NCBI GenBank assembly: GCA_031216915.1
Contig: CM062292.1
Coordinates: 10,231,920 to 10,295,919 of the forward strand
Reading direction: 5' to 3'
Source of the DNA: Pictodentalium vernedei
Taxonomy: Eukaryota > Mollusca > Scaphopoda > Dentaliida > Dentaliidae
Length of the DNA stretch: 64,000 bases
Shown: one piece after another, positions 33,721 to 45,679 of the stretch
How positions within the stretch are numbered: the first letter of the stretch is position 1
How the letters are laid out: the number at the start of each line of letters is the position of its first letter
Translations under genes and position numbers: made by a program
Notes under the pieces: model-generated
Told to the model about the DNA's origin: nothing
The model's input: only the letters and a program-made list of their open reading frames with translations
The model's database searches: none

Positions 33721-34254
33721 ACTTTATAGGGCGTTCCCTAGTACATTAACAAAGTTTAACAGGGCATTACAAGAACGTAACGCGCAACTTACAAAGTCGC
33801 GTGATGTGTCGGGCCGTTAATGAGTTGAACATCTCAAGTGACTTTTGTTCCTCGCTGTCGTACACTCGAAAATGGAAACAGTTTCCAGAAATGGTTTCAA
33901 CTGGTAAACAATGTGATTTTTATTTAAATTATTAAATATGTAAAATGTCCACCAAAGTTAGTTCCATAAGAACAAGCAGCTGTATATAGTAAGCAAGTCT
34001 GCAGATATTTTAAGCCTTCATTCCTGACTTAAAAGGGGAAAATATCGGGTCTGTTTTTAAGTTTTCTAACTTCGTTGCCATTGAAAGCGTACCGGCGTCG
34101 ATCACATGATAATCACGTGACACCAGTTTGTTTGAGAACAGACGATAATTGAAAACCTAAAAAATGTCTCAATCAAGCGAATTGAATGAAGACCAATTGG
34201 CAGTTTGTAGCTGCCATGTAAGGCACAGGGTCAAAATTTTTGTCAGAATCGCGG
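33721..34254. other. No supported gene
   Basis: No domain-bearing ORF and no clear repeat, apart from a short 'gtcgggccgttaa' that echoes the next inverted repeat. Confidence 0.4.
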
Positions 34255-34440
34255 TGGTAATAATAGTAATAACATGACTTTGTCGGGCCTTGTAGTTTAT
34301 TAACGGTCCAACAGGTGTGAGTAACAGCCCTTCAGCTAATCAACTTCGTCTCGGGCCTTTTATAAGCTGTCGGGCTGTTATTCACACCTTTTAGGCCGTT
34401 AATAAACCACAATGCCCTCCAAATGTTATTGTTATATTAA
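34255..34440. mobile_element. Long imperfect inverted repeat (fold-back element)
   Basis: The left arm ('ataacatgactttgtcgggc', 'tttattaacggtccaacagg', 'tgtgagtaacagccc') is mirrored by the right arm ('gggctgttattcacacctt', 'aggccgttaataaaccac', 'gccctccaaatgttat'). The arms are about 75 bp at roughly 80 percent identity. Confidence 0.6.
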
Positions 34441-34594
34441 ATGCCTTGTTCAAGGACAAAACGCAGGGGATTGAACTGTCGACCTTTCGGTTTGAAGACT
34501 TATATATTCAGTAACCACTGAGCCACCTCCCTCCCACATGCTCCGGTTGGAAATGTGACCAGTAAATTCTGAATGTTGTAATCAAGGTTCAGAT

Positions 34595-34784
34595 TTAACT
34601 GGTTGGGTGCTGGAAACCCAAATTCGGGCTTTACTCATACGTGCGGGTACCACATGTTAAAGGCTACGTATTCAATGGGTGTGCTTCATATAACGTTTGA
34701 AGTGAAATTATTTAGTCTGTAAGGACTTGCCTTGTTGCTATTTATGGGAAAGTGCCCAAAGGCAAACTGTAACAAGACAAAGAC
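34595..34784. mobile_element. Truncated family C MITE (reverse orientation)
   Basis: TTAA-CTGGTTGGGTGCTGGAA, then 'cccaaattcgggctttactc' and the left arm of the central hairpin ('ccttgttgctatttatggga', 'aagtgccc'), ending at 'aactgtaacaagacaaag'. The second half is missing. Confidence 0.6.
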
Positions 34785-34789
34785 ATGAA

Positions 34790-34850
34790 CTGTCTTTTCC
34801 AACTCCAGCGACCTCGTCCACAGTTTAAAGAGCAGTGACCCCGCCCCCAC
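34790..34850 (-). pseudogene. Possible short LINE fragment
   Basis: 'tttccaactccagcgacctc' and 'aaagagcagtgacccc' resemble 7078-7125 of the LINE copy ('cagctccagggatcgcgacc', 'aacaacagtgaccc'). It is only about 50 bp, so uncertain. Confidence 0.3.
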
Positions 34851-35674
34851 CCCCTCCCCCACCCCAAAGGACCACCAAGATAGTCTTCAAAGCCTGTCTT
34901 CTCTTTACCACGGAGTTTACCCAAAGACCTCTTTGCTCGCCAACTTCGATTTCAATTCTCCATGACTCTTGTACTCAAATAATCTGTGGTCATTTTGGCT
35001 CATTTGAACAATTTAAACTCCTTTTGGACACAAAAATGAAAACAAATGTTCGATCGAAAAATTCCACCTAATTATAGGCACCCACCCCCACCCCCATGAT
35101 GTGACACATGGAAGATTATTTTTCTTGAAATCTCAACCTCTGGGAGTTAATTTCCATGATAACACATGAATTATTGCTACAGATGAAAAATAGTATTAAC
35201 CCTCTGACCATGATGGTATATTCCATACCAGTTTAGAGCCACCAGTTGGCAATTTTTCGTTCTCGTTGCTTGGGAGAACACCAGTCAATATTTTTAACGT
35301 GCAGCCTTGGGGCTGCATGTTCAAAATCTTAATTGGTCTATCACACCAATTCGTTGAGTATTATATACATGGTGAATTCAGATCGTTTTACTCTCAAAGT
35401 GGCCTTTCGGATTCAAAGGGATGAGGAGAGAAAACAAAACATGATGTGGAAAATATGTATAGTTGGGTCCTCGGTAAAGCAGCCCCCCCCCCCCCCCCCC
35501 CACACGCTCACATAATGTCACGCATCTTCCACGCCCCCCCCCCCCCCCCCTTAAACGGAATAAGAATAAGTTTATCACTCGCAGGAAAATGAAGTGAGAA
35601 AATATAAACCGTTTGATCAAAGAGTTATTGTTCTTTAAAACCCACTGCTGGGGGGGGGGGGGGGGGAGGGGGGG
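34851..35674. other. No supported gene; several poly(C/G) runs
   Basis: Homopolymer C or G tracts occur at about 35486-35502, 35536-35551 and 35650-35677. Open frames here have no domain and are disrupted by the homopolymers. Confidence 0.4.
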
Positions 35675-35950
35675 GGATTCAGTGGTTAGTGCAGTGGAGT
35701 TTAAACAGAAGGGTCGACGGTCCGATTCTTATGAAAGTACCTGCGTATGAACTACGCATGCATGGATGGTACACGCCGTCAAGCGCTTTCAACTCTTCTT
35801 GTGCAGAGTTAAGTTGAAGAGTCTGACAGTTTCTTGCCTCTGCTCGATGGTTCTCTCCATGTACTTTGGCTTTCTCCATCCGTAAAGCTATTCGACACGA
35901 TGTAACCCTAGTTGTGTCGTTAAACCCCAATAAGCAAACAAAGAAAGAAA
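35675..35950 (+). mobile_element. tRNA-headed SINE, diverged, 'gacac' tail subtype
   Basis: Head with A-box-like 'ttcagtggttagtgcagtgg' and B-box-like 'ggtccgattct', a body lacking 'tgtccttgggcaa', then 'ggttctctccatgtactttg', 'gctattcgacacgatgtaac', 'gtgtcgttaaaccccaataa'. Confidence 0.6.
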
Positions 35951-36314
35951 CAAAACCCACTAGTGACAATTCCCTTTGTTATACCTTCGCTATGCCAGAA
36001 CGTTTATCTGTGTAGTATAACCCCAGGCATGAACTATTTTACCAATGAAATCACTAACATGTAGGACTTACAACGAAAGTGTTTTTGTTAGTAAGTCCAC
36101 GCGTATGTCTACTCGTGAGAGCGTTGTCGAAATAGGATGTATGATGGAGACTAGCCTTTTAGATGTGGTGTTCATACAAGGACATTACCGATGTTTACAA
36201 TCAAATACTCCCATGTTCGCCTGACCCTGGGAACAATGCCGTTGCTTATTCATTGCTGGGTAGCAGGATAGTATGTGGCATTCATACTGGGCAATTTCCG
36301 ATGCATTAGGTACA

Positions 36315-36425
36315 ATAACCCGTTACCCAACACAGACAATATCACAATTTATTATTTTAAATATAATTTTTTAAATTTTTTCAAACAATTTCTACAAAAC
36401 CATGTCATGTGATCCCTAAAAAGTG
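36315..36425. mobile_element. Half copy of a family A MITE
   Basis: 'TAACCCGTTACCCAACAC', 'tttattattttaaatat', 'caaaaccatgtcatgtgatc': one arm of the 15884-type subfamily, stopping at the palindrome centre. Confidence 0.55.
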
Positions 36426-36837
36426 AATGAATTGAAGAGTAACCACTACTGGTATAAACTATAGATGTAATGTTTCCTATACTAATAACACAAGAATCGG
36501 ACATAAAGATATATGTACATGTATGTATTCTGTAACCTTTTTTTTAACATATTTTGGGTTTATACACAGCACTTAAGAGGGTTAATTGCATTGGAATTCC
36601 TATTGTATTCTATTTTCCAAAGTATAGAAATACTAAATGTAATTTATAATGTCCACGTTGAATATTATTTCAGGAAAACTAGTTTTTTTGGTTGAGGTAG
36701 TAGCTTTGATATGCCAGAAAGCATACCCATGATTGGTGGGAATTTACCCTTCTGGTACTGTTAATTGTTTTTTCTCTCAAACATTGGAAAATGGATTGAT
36801 AAGAATCTCCATAATCCACACACCTCACTGCCTAACC

Positions 36838-37127
36838 CTTAATTAACACATTGACTGCAACTACACACACAATTCATGAATTGGCAGGTAAAAATGTTTT
36901 TTAAAAAGTTTTGTACAAGCCACATGATGTGATCTATCATCCGAACAAGATTGTTCCCCCGAGGATCACATGATTCGATTTGCTTGAGGCTTTTTCGTCG
37001 TGTTAGAACCAGAACGTCCTATGTCCCCTATGGGACATAGGACGTTCTGGTTCTAACACGACGTTTTGTGTAAATTTGAAAAATTTAAATTTCCAGTTTT
37101 ATTGTTATCTGTGAGTAAAGGTTTAAA
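36838..37127. mobile_element. Diverged MITE containing a perfect 68-bp hairpin
   Basis: The outer part resembles a TTAA MITE ('cacatgatgtgatc' and 'gaggatcacatgat' in the middle, 'gtgagtaaaggttta' at the right). Within it, 36996-37063 is a perfect inverted repeat with 32-bp arms (CGTCGTGTTAGAACCAGAAC... mirrored) and a 4-base loop CTAT. Zero mismatches against a degraded host element suggests recent insertion. Confidence 0.55.
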
Positions 37128-37129
37128 AA

Positions 37130-38050
37130 GTAAAGTACAAAATATATTATACTGCTTTTTTGTGATCAGAGTACAACAATTGTAAATTATTTCAGCAAGT
37201 CAACATTTCTTATTTTAAATTTGATTTATAATCACGAAATATTGAAATGTTGCTATGGCTACAGAACAATAATTTTTAATAGAACTAATCTGTAAATGAA
37301 CAATTATTTACTTAATAGCCAAGTATGAAATGTCTGGAAAAAAACTTCTCATGAATATAAATGCATGGTACAAGATAGAAGCATATGTTCAAGTCTACAA
37401 ATATGTATGAATCAAAATAGGTTGTAGCATAACCACAATGAACAAAGTAGCCAATTGCCATTACACCAATAGCACAAGAACCCGAAATAATTTTCCGGAA
37501 AGCTTTCCGTGACAGCTTTTCAAAAATGATGCCAGGTTCTTGTGTTGCTGGTGTAGTTGAAGATGTATACTAGTAGTTTATATAGTGGTTATTCTGCAAC
37601 GTATTTCGACTCGTACTGTAAGTCAAGTGATTTCTGAATTCCACTCGGAGATCCGCTAGCTGAAATTTTGCTTGTACAAAACAATGCACATGGGCATCAA
37701 CCACTGACCATACCTGACAGCTAGTAAAAACTTGTAACTCACAAAGTAAATCTGCAGTTTAAGTTAGTTTTCTGGCGGTCCATAAATTGCAGATTAGCTT
37801 GCTGAGTCCCAAACTTTCTCCAAACTGGCAAGAATATGTTGGAAATATATGTATATTCACCTACTCAGAGAAGTGCAAAGTCACCCTGTGTGTTCTGTAA
37901 TACAATATCCCTATCTGCACATTTTGGTCATGTATCTGGGGTCGGGGAGAGGGTGGTGGCCCAGGGTAGTGACCCCCTAGAGCCTGGAACTTGGGGGGGG
38001 GGGGGGGCACAGGAGTCAAGGATCTTGGTTTCGCCTGCCCACCCTCTAGT
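37130..38050. other. No supported gene
   Basis: AT-rich, with a poly(G) run at about 37989. Short frames here show no domain or regular start context. Confidence 0.4.
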
Positions 38051-38335
38051 CCAAACATGACCCGAAAGACTGTATTTTATTTTTTTAGTTTGGTACGTCC
38101 TTTCAAAGGGCGTTCCAAAACAAAAAAAATTAAAATACGGGGTTTCAGGCCATGTTTGACCTAGTCCCCCTCTCCCAAGGTTCTGACTCCTGTGCCAACA
38201 GTTAAGAAGGGGCTGTATCGTGAATGAATCCATGCAATTGACCAACGGCTGTAATTCTGGACTGCATGATTCTTGAAGTTATAACTTTATTAAATCAACT
38301 TGACGTAACCAAGTTATCACTTCAAGAATTGTGCA
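38015..38335. repeat. Two imperfect hairpins
   Basis: The first, at about 38030-38175, pairs 'gtattttatttttttagttt' with 'aaacaaaaaaaattaaaata' and 'aacatgacccgaaa' with 'tttcaggccatgtt'. The second, at about 38264-38332, pairs 'ctgcatgattcttgaagtt' with 'acttcaagaattgtgcag'. Confidence 0.5.
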
Positions 38336-38339
38336 GTCA

Positions 38340-40130
38340 ATATAGCTATGGGCGGTAAGTCATTGGATACTCATTGATCAACTTAGAAATTTGATGCATG
38401 CTGCTAAAAAACGTCATTCTGACTGCCAAAAATAACGTGATTTTTTATCCCAAAAGCCGCCAGAAGACACCATTTAATAACTGATTTAAAAATTGTGTTG
38501 GGGGAGAAATGCCGCCCCCTCCAACCTCTCTGTGATCGATCGCGCCTCCGGCACTCGCTGCAGATGCCTTTATCATCTGTACAATATCCCGACATTTTTG
38601 AAAGGGGAGCCGTCACAGAATTTCCTTTCCCCAGCCCTGCGTGAACCTTCCACTTCGTGGGTTGTTTTTTTGTAATAAGACAGCTTCCATTCTGTGAGAT
38701 GTAAGTTTGAGTAGAAGTAAAAAATGGTCAAAAGAAGAATTTATATATTTTTATGTCCGATTCTTGTGTTATTAGTATAGGAAACATTACTTGTATAGTT
38801 TATACCAGTAGTGGTTATTCTTCAACTACTTTTGACGTGTACTGTATATGGACAAAATATTATTAGTAGACACGCGACACTGCTACTAGCAGACGATTTT
38901 CATTCACTTTTTAGGGACCACGCCCCCCCCCCCCCTCCACTCCCAACCTCTTCCAGTTGGAACATCTGTGTGTTATGTTTGAAAATATTTGTATGGGTTG
39001 GTTGTTTGGATACCCATGGTTTGCAGTTTCACTCACGCAGACATTTTTGTGCCATTTCAGTGATATATCTGCAGTTTTGTCACTCGTCAACAAAACAAAA
39101 CCATGATGCCGAGTCTACCTTCGCTTGTGGGAAGGGGTTCATTGCGGTTTTCATTTCAGTTAAAAATCAATATTATTTTGCCCTGTGCAATAAATGAAGT
39201 GTTGAAAGTGTGTTATTTTTTCTATCTTTATTAGTATTAAATCGAAAATGCACATTTTCTCGTTTCAAGCGAAACATTTTGGTTGTTTCTATCGCATGAA
39301 TGACAATCTTGACAGATAGTCTGATCGAAGTGTTTACCCGAAGCTACCTCTGACCTTGCATATCATTAACGTCAAAGATGGCTAATCGGCAATGGGCTTA
39401 TAGACAAACAATAGGGCCTATACAGTCGGAAAATAAAGACCCTAAATATTGGGTAAGCCGACGATGTGGCCCGAAACGCGTGGGGATGCTATGTGACACT
39501 ATAAGCAATGGTGTCAAAGCCCTAACAAATTTTAAACGATAGACATACAATAGGAAAAGAGTAGGTATTGGTAGCGAACAATAGAAAATGGCCGCCATGG
39601 TACTTCCGGTTTCGGTCAAAATCGCGTTCTATACACTACTTTCTCTCACGAAGTAACTGTATTGGATATTTTCATAAAAAGGATTTTTTTTTGCATTTTT
39701 CGGATGTATGTTGGTATAAATTTCAATTATTTATCTTATACAATATTTTCTTGGTTACTGAATGTATTGGAGTGACTGGTAATTTGTCAGCCGTATCAGC
39801 CTGTTGTTTGTACGTTGTAGGCGATTCCATAATCGTGCAGACGTGGGTGGTTTGGTATAGCAGGTACGATTTTGTCAGTCGAGTCGTTGTTATTATTTCT
39901 GTTAGAGTGACATAATCCAGCTGTTGAGGATGTCTCTCATGTGTATGATACAAATAAATCATGGTGTAAGCTAAACCCTATGCAGATGAGCTGGTGTTCG
40001 TTGGGGTGCACGGAAGAACCCAAGGCATACATACAAATGGAATCATTCTAATGCTTATGTGAAGGTTCGCGGATACGATTTGTAACTTGTGGTCCGTGTA
40101 TGAATTGGCAGGGATAAAAATAAGCGGTAT
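38340..40130. other. No supported gene; possible promoter-like patch
   Basis: Mostly unique AT-rich sequence. Around 39585-39620 'aaaatggccgccatggt' (YY1-like) and 'acttccggttt' (ETS-like) lie close together, a combination common in TATA-less housekeeping promoters. Without transcript support this is only a hint of a host gene start. Confidence 0.3.
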
Positions 40131-40205
40131 CGCATCGCATTTCACTATGCAAACTTCAGGAATAGCCATGCAGTCATTAAATATGCATAGCGAAATGCGA
40201 AGCAT
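40130..40205. repeat. Inverted pair resembling the unit of the downstream octamer array
   Basis: 'cgcatttcactatgcaaac' (about 40134-40152) and its near-mirror 'tatgcatagcgaaatgcg' (about 40182-40199) resemble 'agcatttcgctatgcaaat' of the array that starts 400 bp later. Confidence 0.55.
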
Positions 40206-40290
40206 GTTCTCAAGTTCTATATCATGCTGGACAATGGGCATTAATCCCAACTAGTAACTGCTTGTCTGGTAGAAACATGATGGCCCAATG

Positions 40291-40353
40291 GCAAATCGGC
40301 AGTTCATGGACCACCAGGTAGAATACCTGGTGGTCCATGAACTGCCGATTTGC
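40291..40353. repeat. Perfect 30-bp-arm hairpin
   Basis: GCAAATCGGCAGTTCATGGA then CCACCAGGTA, loop GAA, then an exact mirror. There are no mismatches. No element ends were identified. Confidence 0.85.
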
Positions 40354-40579
40354 GTCCAAGTCCTCAAGTATCCACTCAAGTAAAAAAGTTATTTGGGGAT
40401 AGAAGCCAACTCACACGATGGCAGAATACCAAATCAGTATGGCTGTACCGCATTTTTTTCTTCAAGTGAACTTACCACTAATATACATGTAACTAAGTGT
40501 CAAATGCTTTCTAGGGAACAAAAAAGCACTCATTCTTGTATATTTAATTTGAAACATAACATTGCTACACAATTTTCAA

Positions 40580-43500
40580 ACAATGCTATACATTTTTTAA
40601 AATGTATAGCATTTTGCTATGCAAATAAAAAAGTATTTTGATCCCTGTGTATAGCATTTCGCTATGCAAATAAAAACGTATTTTGATCTCTGTGTATAGC
40701 ATTTCGCTATGCAAATAAAAACGTATTTTGATCTCTGTGTATAGCATTTCGCTATGCAAATAAAAAAAGTATTTTGATCCCTGTGTATAGCATTTCGCTA
40801 TGCAAATAAAAACGTATTTTGATCTCTGTGTATAGCATTTCGCTATGCAAATAAAAAATGTATTTTGATCCCTGTGTATAGCATTTTGCTATGCAAATAA
40901 AAAAAGTATTTTGATCCCTGTGTATAGCATTTCGCTATGCAAATAAAAAAAGTATTTTGATCTCTGTGTATAGCATTTCGCTATGCAAATAAAAACGTAT
41001 TTTGATCTCTGTGTATAGCATTTCGCTATGCAAATAAAAAAAGTATTTTGATCCCTGTGTATAGCATTTCGCTATGCAAATAAAAACGTATTTTGATCTC
41101 TGTGTATAGCATTTCGCTATGCAAATAAAAACGTATTTTGATCTCTGTGTATAGCATTTCGCTATGCAAATAAAAAAAAGTATTTTGATCCCTGTGTATA
41201 GCATTTCGCTATGCAAATAAAAAAAGTATTTTGATCTCTGTGTATAGCATTTCGCTATGCAAATAAAAACGTATTTTGATCTCTGTGTATAGCATTTCGC
41301 TATGCAAATAAAAAAAGTATTTTGATCCCTGTGTATAGCATTTCGCTATGCAAATAAAAAAAGTATTTTGATCTCTGTGTATAGCATTTCGCTATGCAAA
41401 TAAAAACGTATTTTGATCTCTGTGTATAGCATTTCGCTATGCAAATAAAAACGTATTTTGATCTCTGTGTATAGCATTTCGCTATGCAAATAAAAACGTA
41501 TTTTGATCTCTGTGTATAGCATTTCGCTATGCAAATAAAAACGTATTTTGATCTCTGTGTATAGCATTTCGCTATGCAAATAAAAACGTATTTTGATCTC
41601 TGTGTATAGCATTTCGCTATGCAAATAAAAACGTATTTTGATCTCTGTGTATAGCATTTCGCTATGCAAATAAAAAAAGTATTTTGATCCCTGTGTATAG
41701 CATTTCGCTATGCAAATAAAAACGTATTTTGATCTCTGTGTATAGCATTTCGCTATGCAAATAAAAACGTATTTTGATCTCTGTGTATAGCATTTCGCTA
41801 TGCAAATAAAAAAAAGTATTTTGATCCCTGTGTATAGCATTTCGCTATGCAAATAAAAAAAGTATTTTGATCTCTGTGTATAGCATTTCGCTATGCAAAT
41901 AAAAACGTATTTTGATCTCTGTGTATAGCATTTCGCTATGCAAATAAAAAAAGTATTTTGATCCCTGTGTATAGCATTTCGCTATTCAAATAAAAACGTA
42001 TTTTGATCTCTGTGTATAGCATTTCGCTATGCAAATAAAAACGTATTTTGATCTCTGTGTATAGCATTTCGCTATGCAAATAAAAAAAGTATTTTGATCC
42101 CTGTGTATAGCATTTCGCTATGCAAATAAAAAAAGTATTTTGATCTCTGTGTATAGCATTTCGCTATGCAAATAAAAACGTATTTTGATCTCTGTGTATA
42201 GCATTTCGCTATGCAAATAAAAAAAGTATTTTGATCCCTGTGTATAGCATTTCGCTATGCAAATAAAAACGTATTTTGATCTCTGTGTATAGCATTTCGC
42301 TATGCAAATAAAAACGTATTTTGATCTCTGTGTATAGCATTTCGCTATGCAAATAAAAAAAAGTATTTTGATCCCTGTGTATAGCATTTCGCTATGCAAA
42401 TAAAAAAAGTATTTTGATCTCTGTGTATAGCATTTCGCTATGCAAATAAAAACGTATTTTGATCTCTGTGTATAGCATTTCGCTATGCAAATAAAAAAAG
42501 TATTTTGATCCCTGTGTATAGCATTTCGCTATGCAAATAAAAAAAGTATTTTGATCTCTGTGTATAGCATTTCGCTATGCAAATAAAAACGTATTTTGAT
42601 CTCTGTGTATAGCATTTCGCTATGCAAATAAAAACGTATTTTGATCTCTGTGTATAGCATTTCGCTATGCAAATAAAAACGTATTTTGATCTCTGTGTAT
42701 AGCATTTCGCTATGCAAATAAAAACGTATTTTGATCTCTGTGTATAGCATTTCGCTATGCAAATAAAAACGTATTTTGATCTCTGTGTATAGCATTTCGC
42801 TATGCAAATAAAAACGTATTTTGATCTCTGTGTATAGCATTTCGCTATGCAAATAAAAAAAGTATTTTGATCCCTGTGTATAGCATTTCGCTATGCAAAT
42901 AAAAACGTATTTTGATCTCTGTGTATAGCATTTCGCTATGCAAATAAAAACGTATTTTGATCTCTGTGTATAGCATTTCGCTATGCAAATAAAAAAAGTA
43001 TTTTGATCCCTGTGTATAGCATTTCGCTATGCAAATAAAAAAAGTATTTTGATCTCTGTGTATAGCATTTCGCTATGCAAATAAAAACGTATTTTGATCT
43101 CTGTGTATAGCATTTCGCTATGCAAATAAAAAAAGTATTTTGATCCCTGTGTATAGCATTTCGCTATTCAAATAAAAACGTATTTTGATCTCTGTGTATA
43201 GCATTTCGCTATGCAAATAAAAACGTATTTTGATCTCTGTGTATAGCATTTCGCTATGCAAATAAAAAAAGTATTTTGATCCCTGTGTATAGCATTTCGC
43301 TATGCAAATAAAAAAAGTATTTTGATCTCTGTGTATAGCATTTCGCTATGCAAATAAAAACGTATTTTGATCTCTGTGTATAGCATTTCGCTATGCAAAT
43401 AAAAAAAGTATTTTGATCCCTGTGTATAGCATTTCGCTATTCAAATAAAAACGTATTTTGATCTCTGTGTATAGCATTTCGCTATGCAAATAAAAACGTA

Positions 43501-43745
43501 TTTTGATCTCTGTGTATAGCATTTCGCTATGCAAATAAAAAAAGTATTTTGATCCCTGTGTATAGCATTTCGCTATGCAAATAAAAAAAGTATTTTGATC
43601 TCTGTGTATAGCATTTCGCTATGCAAATAAAAACGTATTTTGATCTCTGTGTATAGCATTTCGCTATGCAAATAAAAAAAGTATTTTGATCCCTGTGTAT
43701 AGCATTTCGCTATGCAAATAAAAAAAGTATTTTGATCCCTGTGAA
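40580..43745. repeat. 45-47-bp minisatellite with an octamer motif in nearly every unit
   Basis: The unit is 'gtatagcatttcgctatgca' + 'aataaaaacgtattttgat' + 'ctctgt', with an 'aaaaaaagt'/'tccctgt' variant, and about 68 units. Nearly all contain ATGCAAAT. Three have 'attcaaat' instead (about 41985, 43167, 43440). 'ATAGCatttcGCTAT' gives each unit a small hairpin. The variant order repeats with a 1183-bp period (40935 vs 42118, 41346 vs 42529), showing block duplication. Minus-strand frames here are by-products of the array. Confidence 0.94.
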
Positions 43746-45070
43746 TTGATCAGAGGGCATTAGGTGCAGGTCACTGGGATTGACTTAGTAGAATCTAATC
43801 GACTCTGACAATATATTGATGGACTCGTTGTTGGTAAGCCATGCCCATGGTAGCTTCACTTGTATTGGCAGCCGATTTCGTATCTTCCAAATATTCTATA
43901 TGCCACGATTCAGCAGGGAAAGGCATTTATGACCAACGTAACTTGACTTGCATTAAATAAGTGTTATACATAACACGGACAGTCAGAGTTTTCGTAGACA
44001 TGGTGTCACACGTGTGTTTAATGTGGTTGTAACCGGCGTGAAAAGATCTTAAGAGGTTATGGATCGAAATGTGTAAAACCACCAGTTTGGACAGGAGGAA
44101 CCGTGTTCCCCACACGCTCAGTGGATGACTTGGTGAATTGGTAATCAACTGTGCTCTTGTTTATCGTGAGTTGAACAGTAAAGGTCTGTGTGGGGTCACA
44201 ATTGGTTGAGACCCATACTCTTTGGAATGATATTGGGCATCCCTAATTTTCCCTCTTTTGGAAGGGGGGGGGGGGGAGATGTGTGACACAACGTGTGTGT
44301 GTAGGGGGAGGGAGTACCCAGGTGTCAAAAAAGCGTTTTCTGCAGATCATGCAAATCTTTTCCTTATCATTTTTATAGTGTATTCCCCCCCTCCCCAAAA
44401 AAAAAACCCAAAACATCTTCACCATGCATTGCATCTATCTGCATACCATCCATAGGGCATTCTAAGCAGTATATATGCATCCAATAACAGGAAACTTGGG
44501 TGATTGTCACTGGAACTCATGTGGAGAGACAGTGGTGGGTGTCGTGTGGACAATGGAAAAAAAATGCATGCATTTTTTTCCAAACTGTGTCTTCTTTGAA
44601 AGCAGTACATAGGTGTTCATACTTTATGCAACCAGTTTCCACATTCAAACTCATGTAATACACATAGATTGCAGAAAAATGAAGATATCCCTGGATATTC
44701 CCTTTGTATGCTGTTGTGATTGTTACTGTCAAGAGTACCCTAACTGTCTGGAGCTAACTTATGAATTGTGGCAGCAACCTAAGTTGACCATTGTGACTTC
44801 CACCACAGTGTCCAGCATGGGAAATCTTTGATAAAGACAGTTATATGCCTCAGTCCTTTGTAATCACAAGAAAATAAATACAACTTTGATTGTTTATTGA
44901 TTGGCATGAGAATGAAAGAAAAGGAAACAATAAAATCATCTGAGGTATGTCGTTGCATCAACTTGCTGTTGATAAGATATCACTCAACCTGATTCAACAT
45001 CATTACAGAAAGATCATTATTCATCTATTTGTTACTGCTATTGGAATTACTTTATCAGATTTGGTGTCAA
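43746..45070. other. No supported gene
   Basis: Unique sequence with two homopolymer-rich spots (about 44264-44277 G, 44396-44409 A). No convincing ORF, splice structure or repeat was seen. Confidence 0.4.
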
Positions 45071-45072
45071 CC

Positions 45073-45202
45073 TAAACTGGTAGAGTGCTAAAAAGATTTC
45101 CTGACCACATAGGATACAGAGTTTTTTCATCGAATATTGAGGCACTATCCAATGAAATGTGACAGAGCAATGTGTCTTGGCTTCCAGCACTCTAACAGTT
45201 AA
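45073..45202. mobile_element. Internally deleted family C MITE
   Basis: 'AACTGGTAGAGTGCTAA' at the left and 'TTCCAGCACTCTAACAGTTAA' within the last 21 bases at the right. The central hairpin is replaced by unrelated sequence. Confidence 0.55.
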
Positions 45203-45254
45203 TTGTTTGAGTTATATCTGGTGCCAGGTATTGATCATTTACATCGTATAACTT

Positions 45255-45679
45255 ATTATTATATTTATTTATTTATTTATTGGTGTTTAAGGTCACATAC
45301 TTATGCACAATGGCTAGTCATGACCGTGACAGTTTTACGGGTGGAGAAAGCCGGAGTACCCGGAGAGAACCACCGAGCAACGACGAGCAGCTGCCAGCTA
45401 CCCCAACATCGTATCTCCGCACTGCAGCACAGGCAGGGTTAAATTGGTTGAAGACATGCGCACCATCGACGTGCAGTACGCCCCAGTACACGGCGTCATC
45501 GTGCCCCCGTGTGGACAATAGGGGTTAAGTGCCTTGCCCAAGGACACAACGCGGGAGTCCGAATCGATCGCTCAGACGGTCACCCATCCGAGGACTAACC
45601 GTTCTCGACGTCGCTTAACTTCGGTGATCTGACGAGAACCGGTTACCACAAGGCCACCGCGCCCCCATATTATTATATT
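45255..45679 (-). mobile_element. Full-length 5S rRNA-headed SINE with 11-bp target-site duplication
   Basis: On the minus strand the head reads 'ggttctcgtcagatcaccga', 'agttaagcgacgtcgagaac', 'ggttagtcctcggatgggtg', 'accgtctgagcgatcgattc', clearly 5S rRNA-like. Then follow the common SINE body ('tgtccttgggcaaggcac', 'tcgatggtgcgcatgtcttc', 'cggtggttctctccgggta') and the common tail. It is flanked by ATTATTATATT at 45255-45265 and 45669-45679. Confidence 0.88.

Noticed and set aside
39585-39620. Host gene promoter (YY1/ETS-like patch)
   Set aside because: Motifs are suggestive but there is no downstream exon I can support, so it is kept only as a hint in the regional note.
40935-42852. Minus-strand His/Tyr-rich repeat ORFs
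   Set aside because: They are products of the 45-bp octamer array, starting and ending at unit-length variants of 46-47 bp.
40580-43745. CRISPR array
   Set aside because: Units are contiguous with no unique spacers, and the context is clearly eukaryotic. The same applies to the 48-bp and 51-bp arrays.
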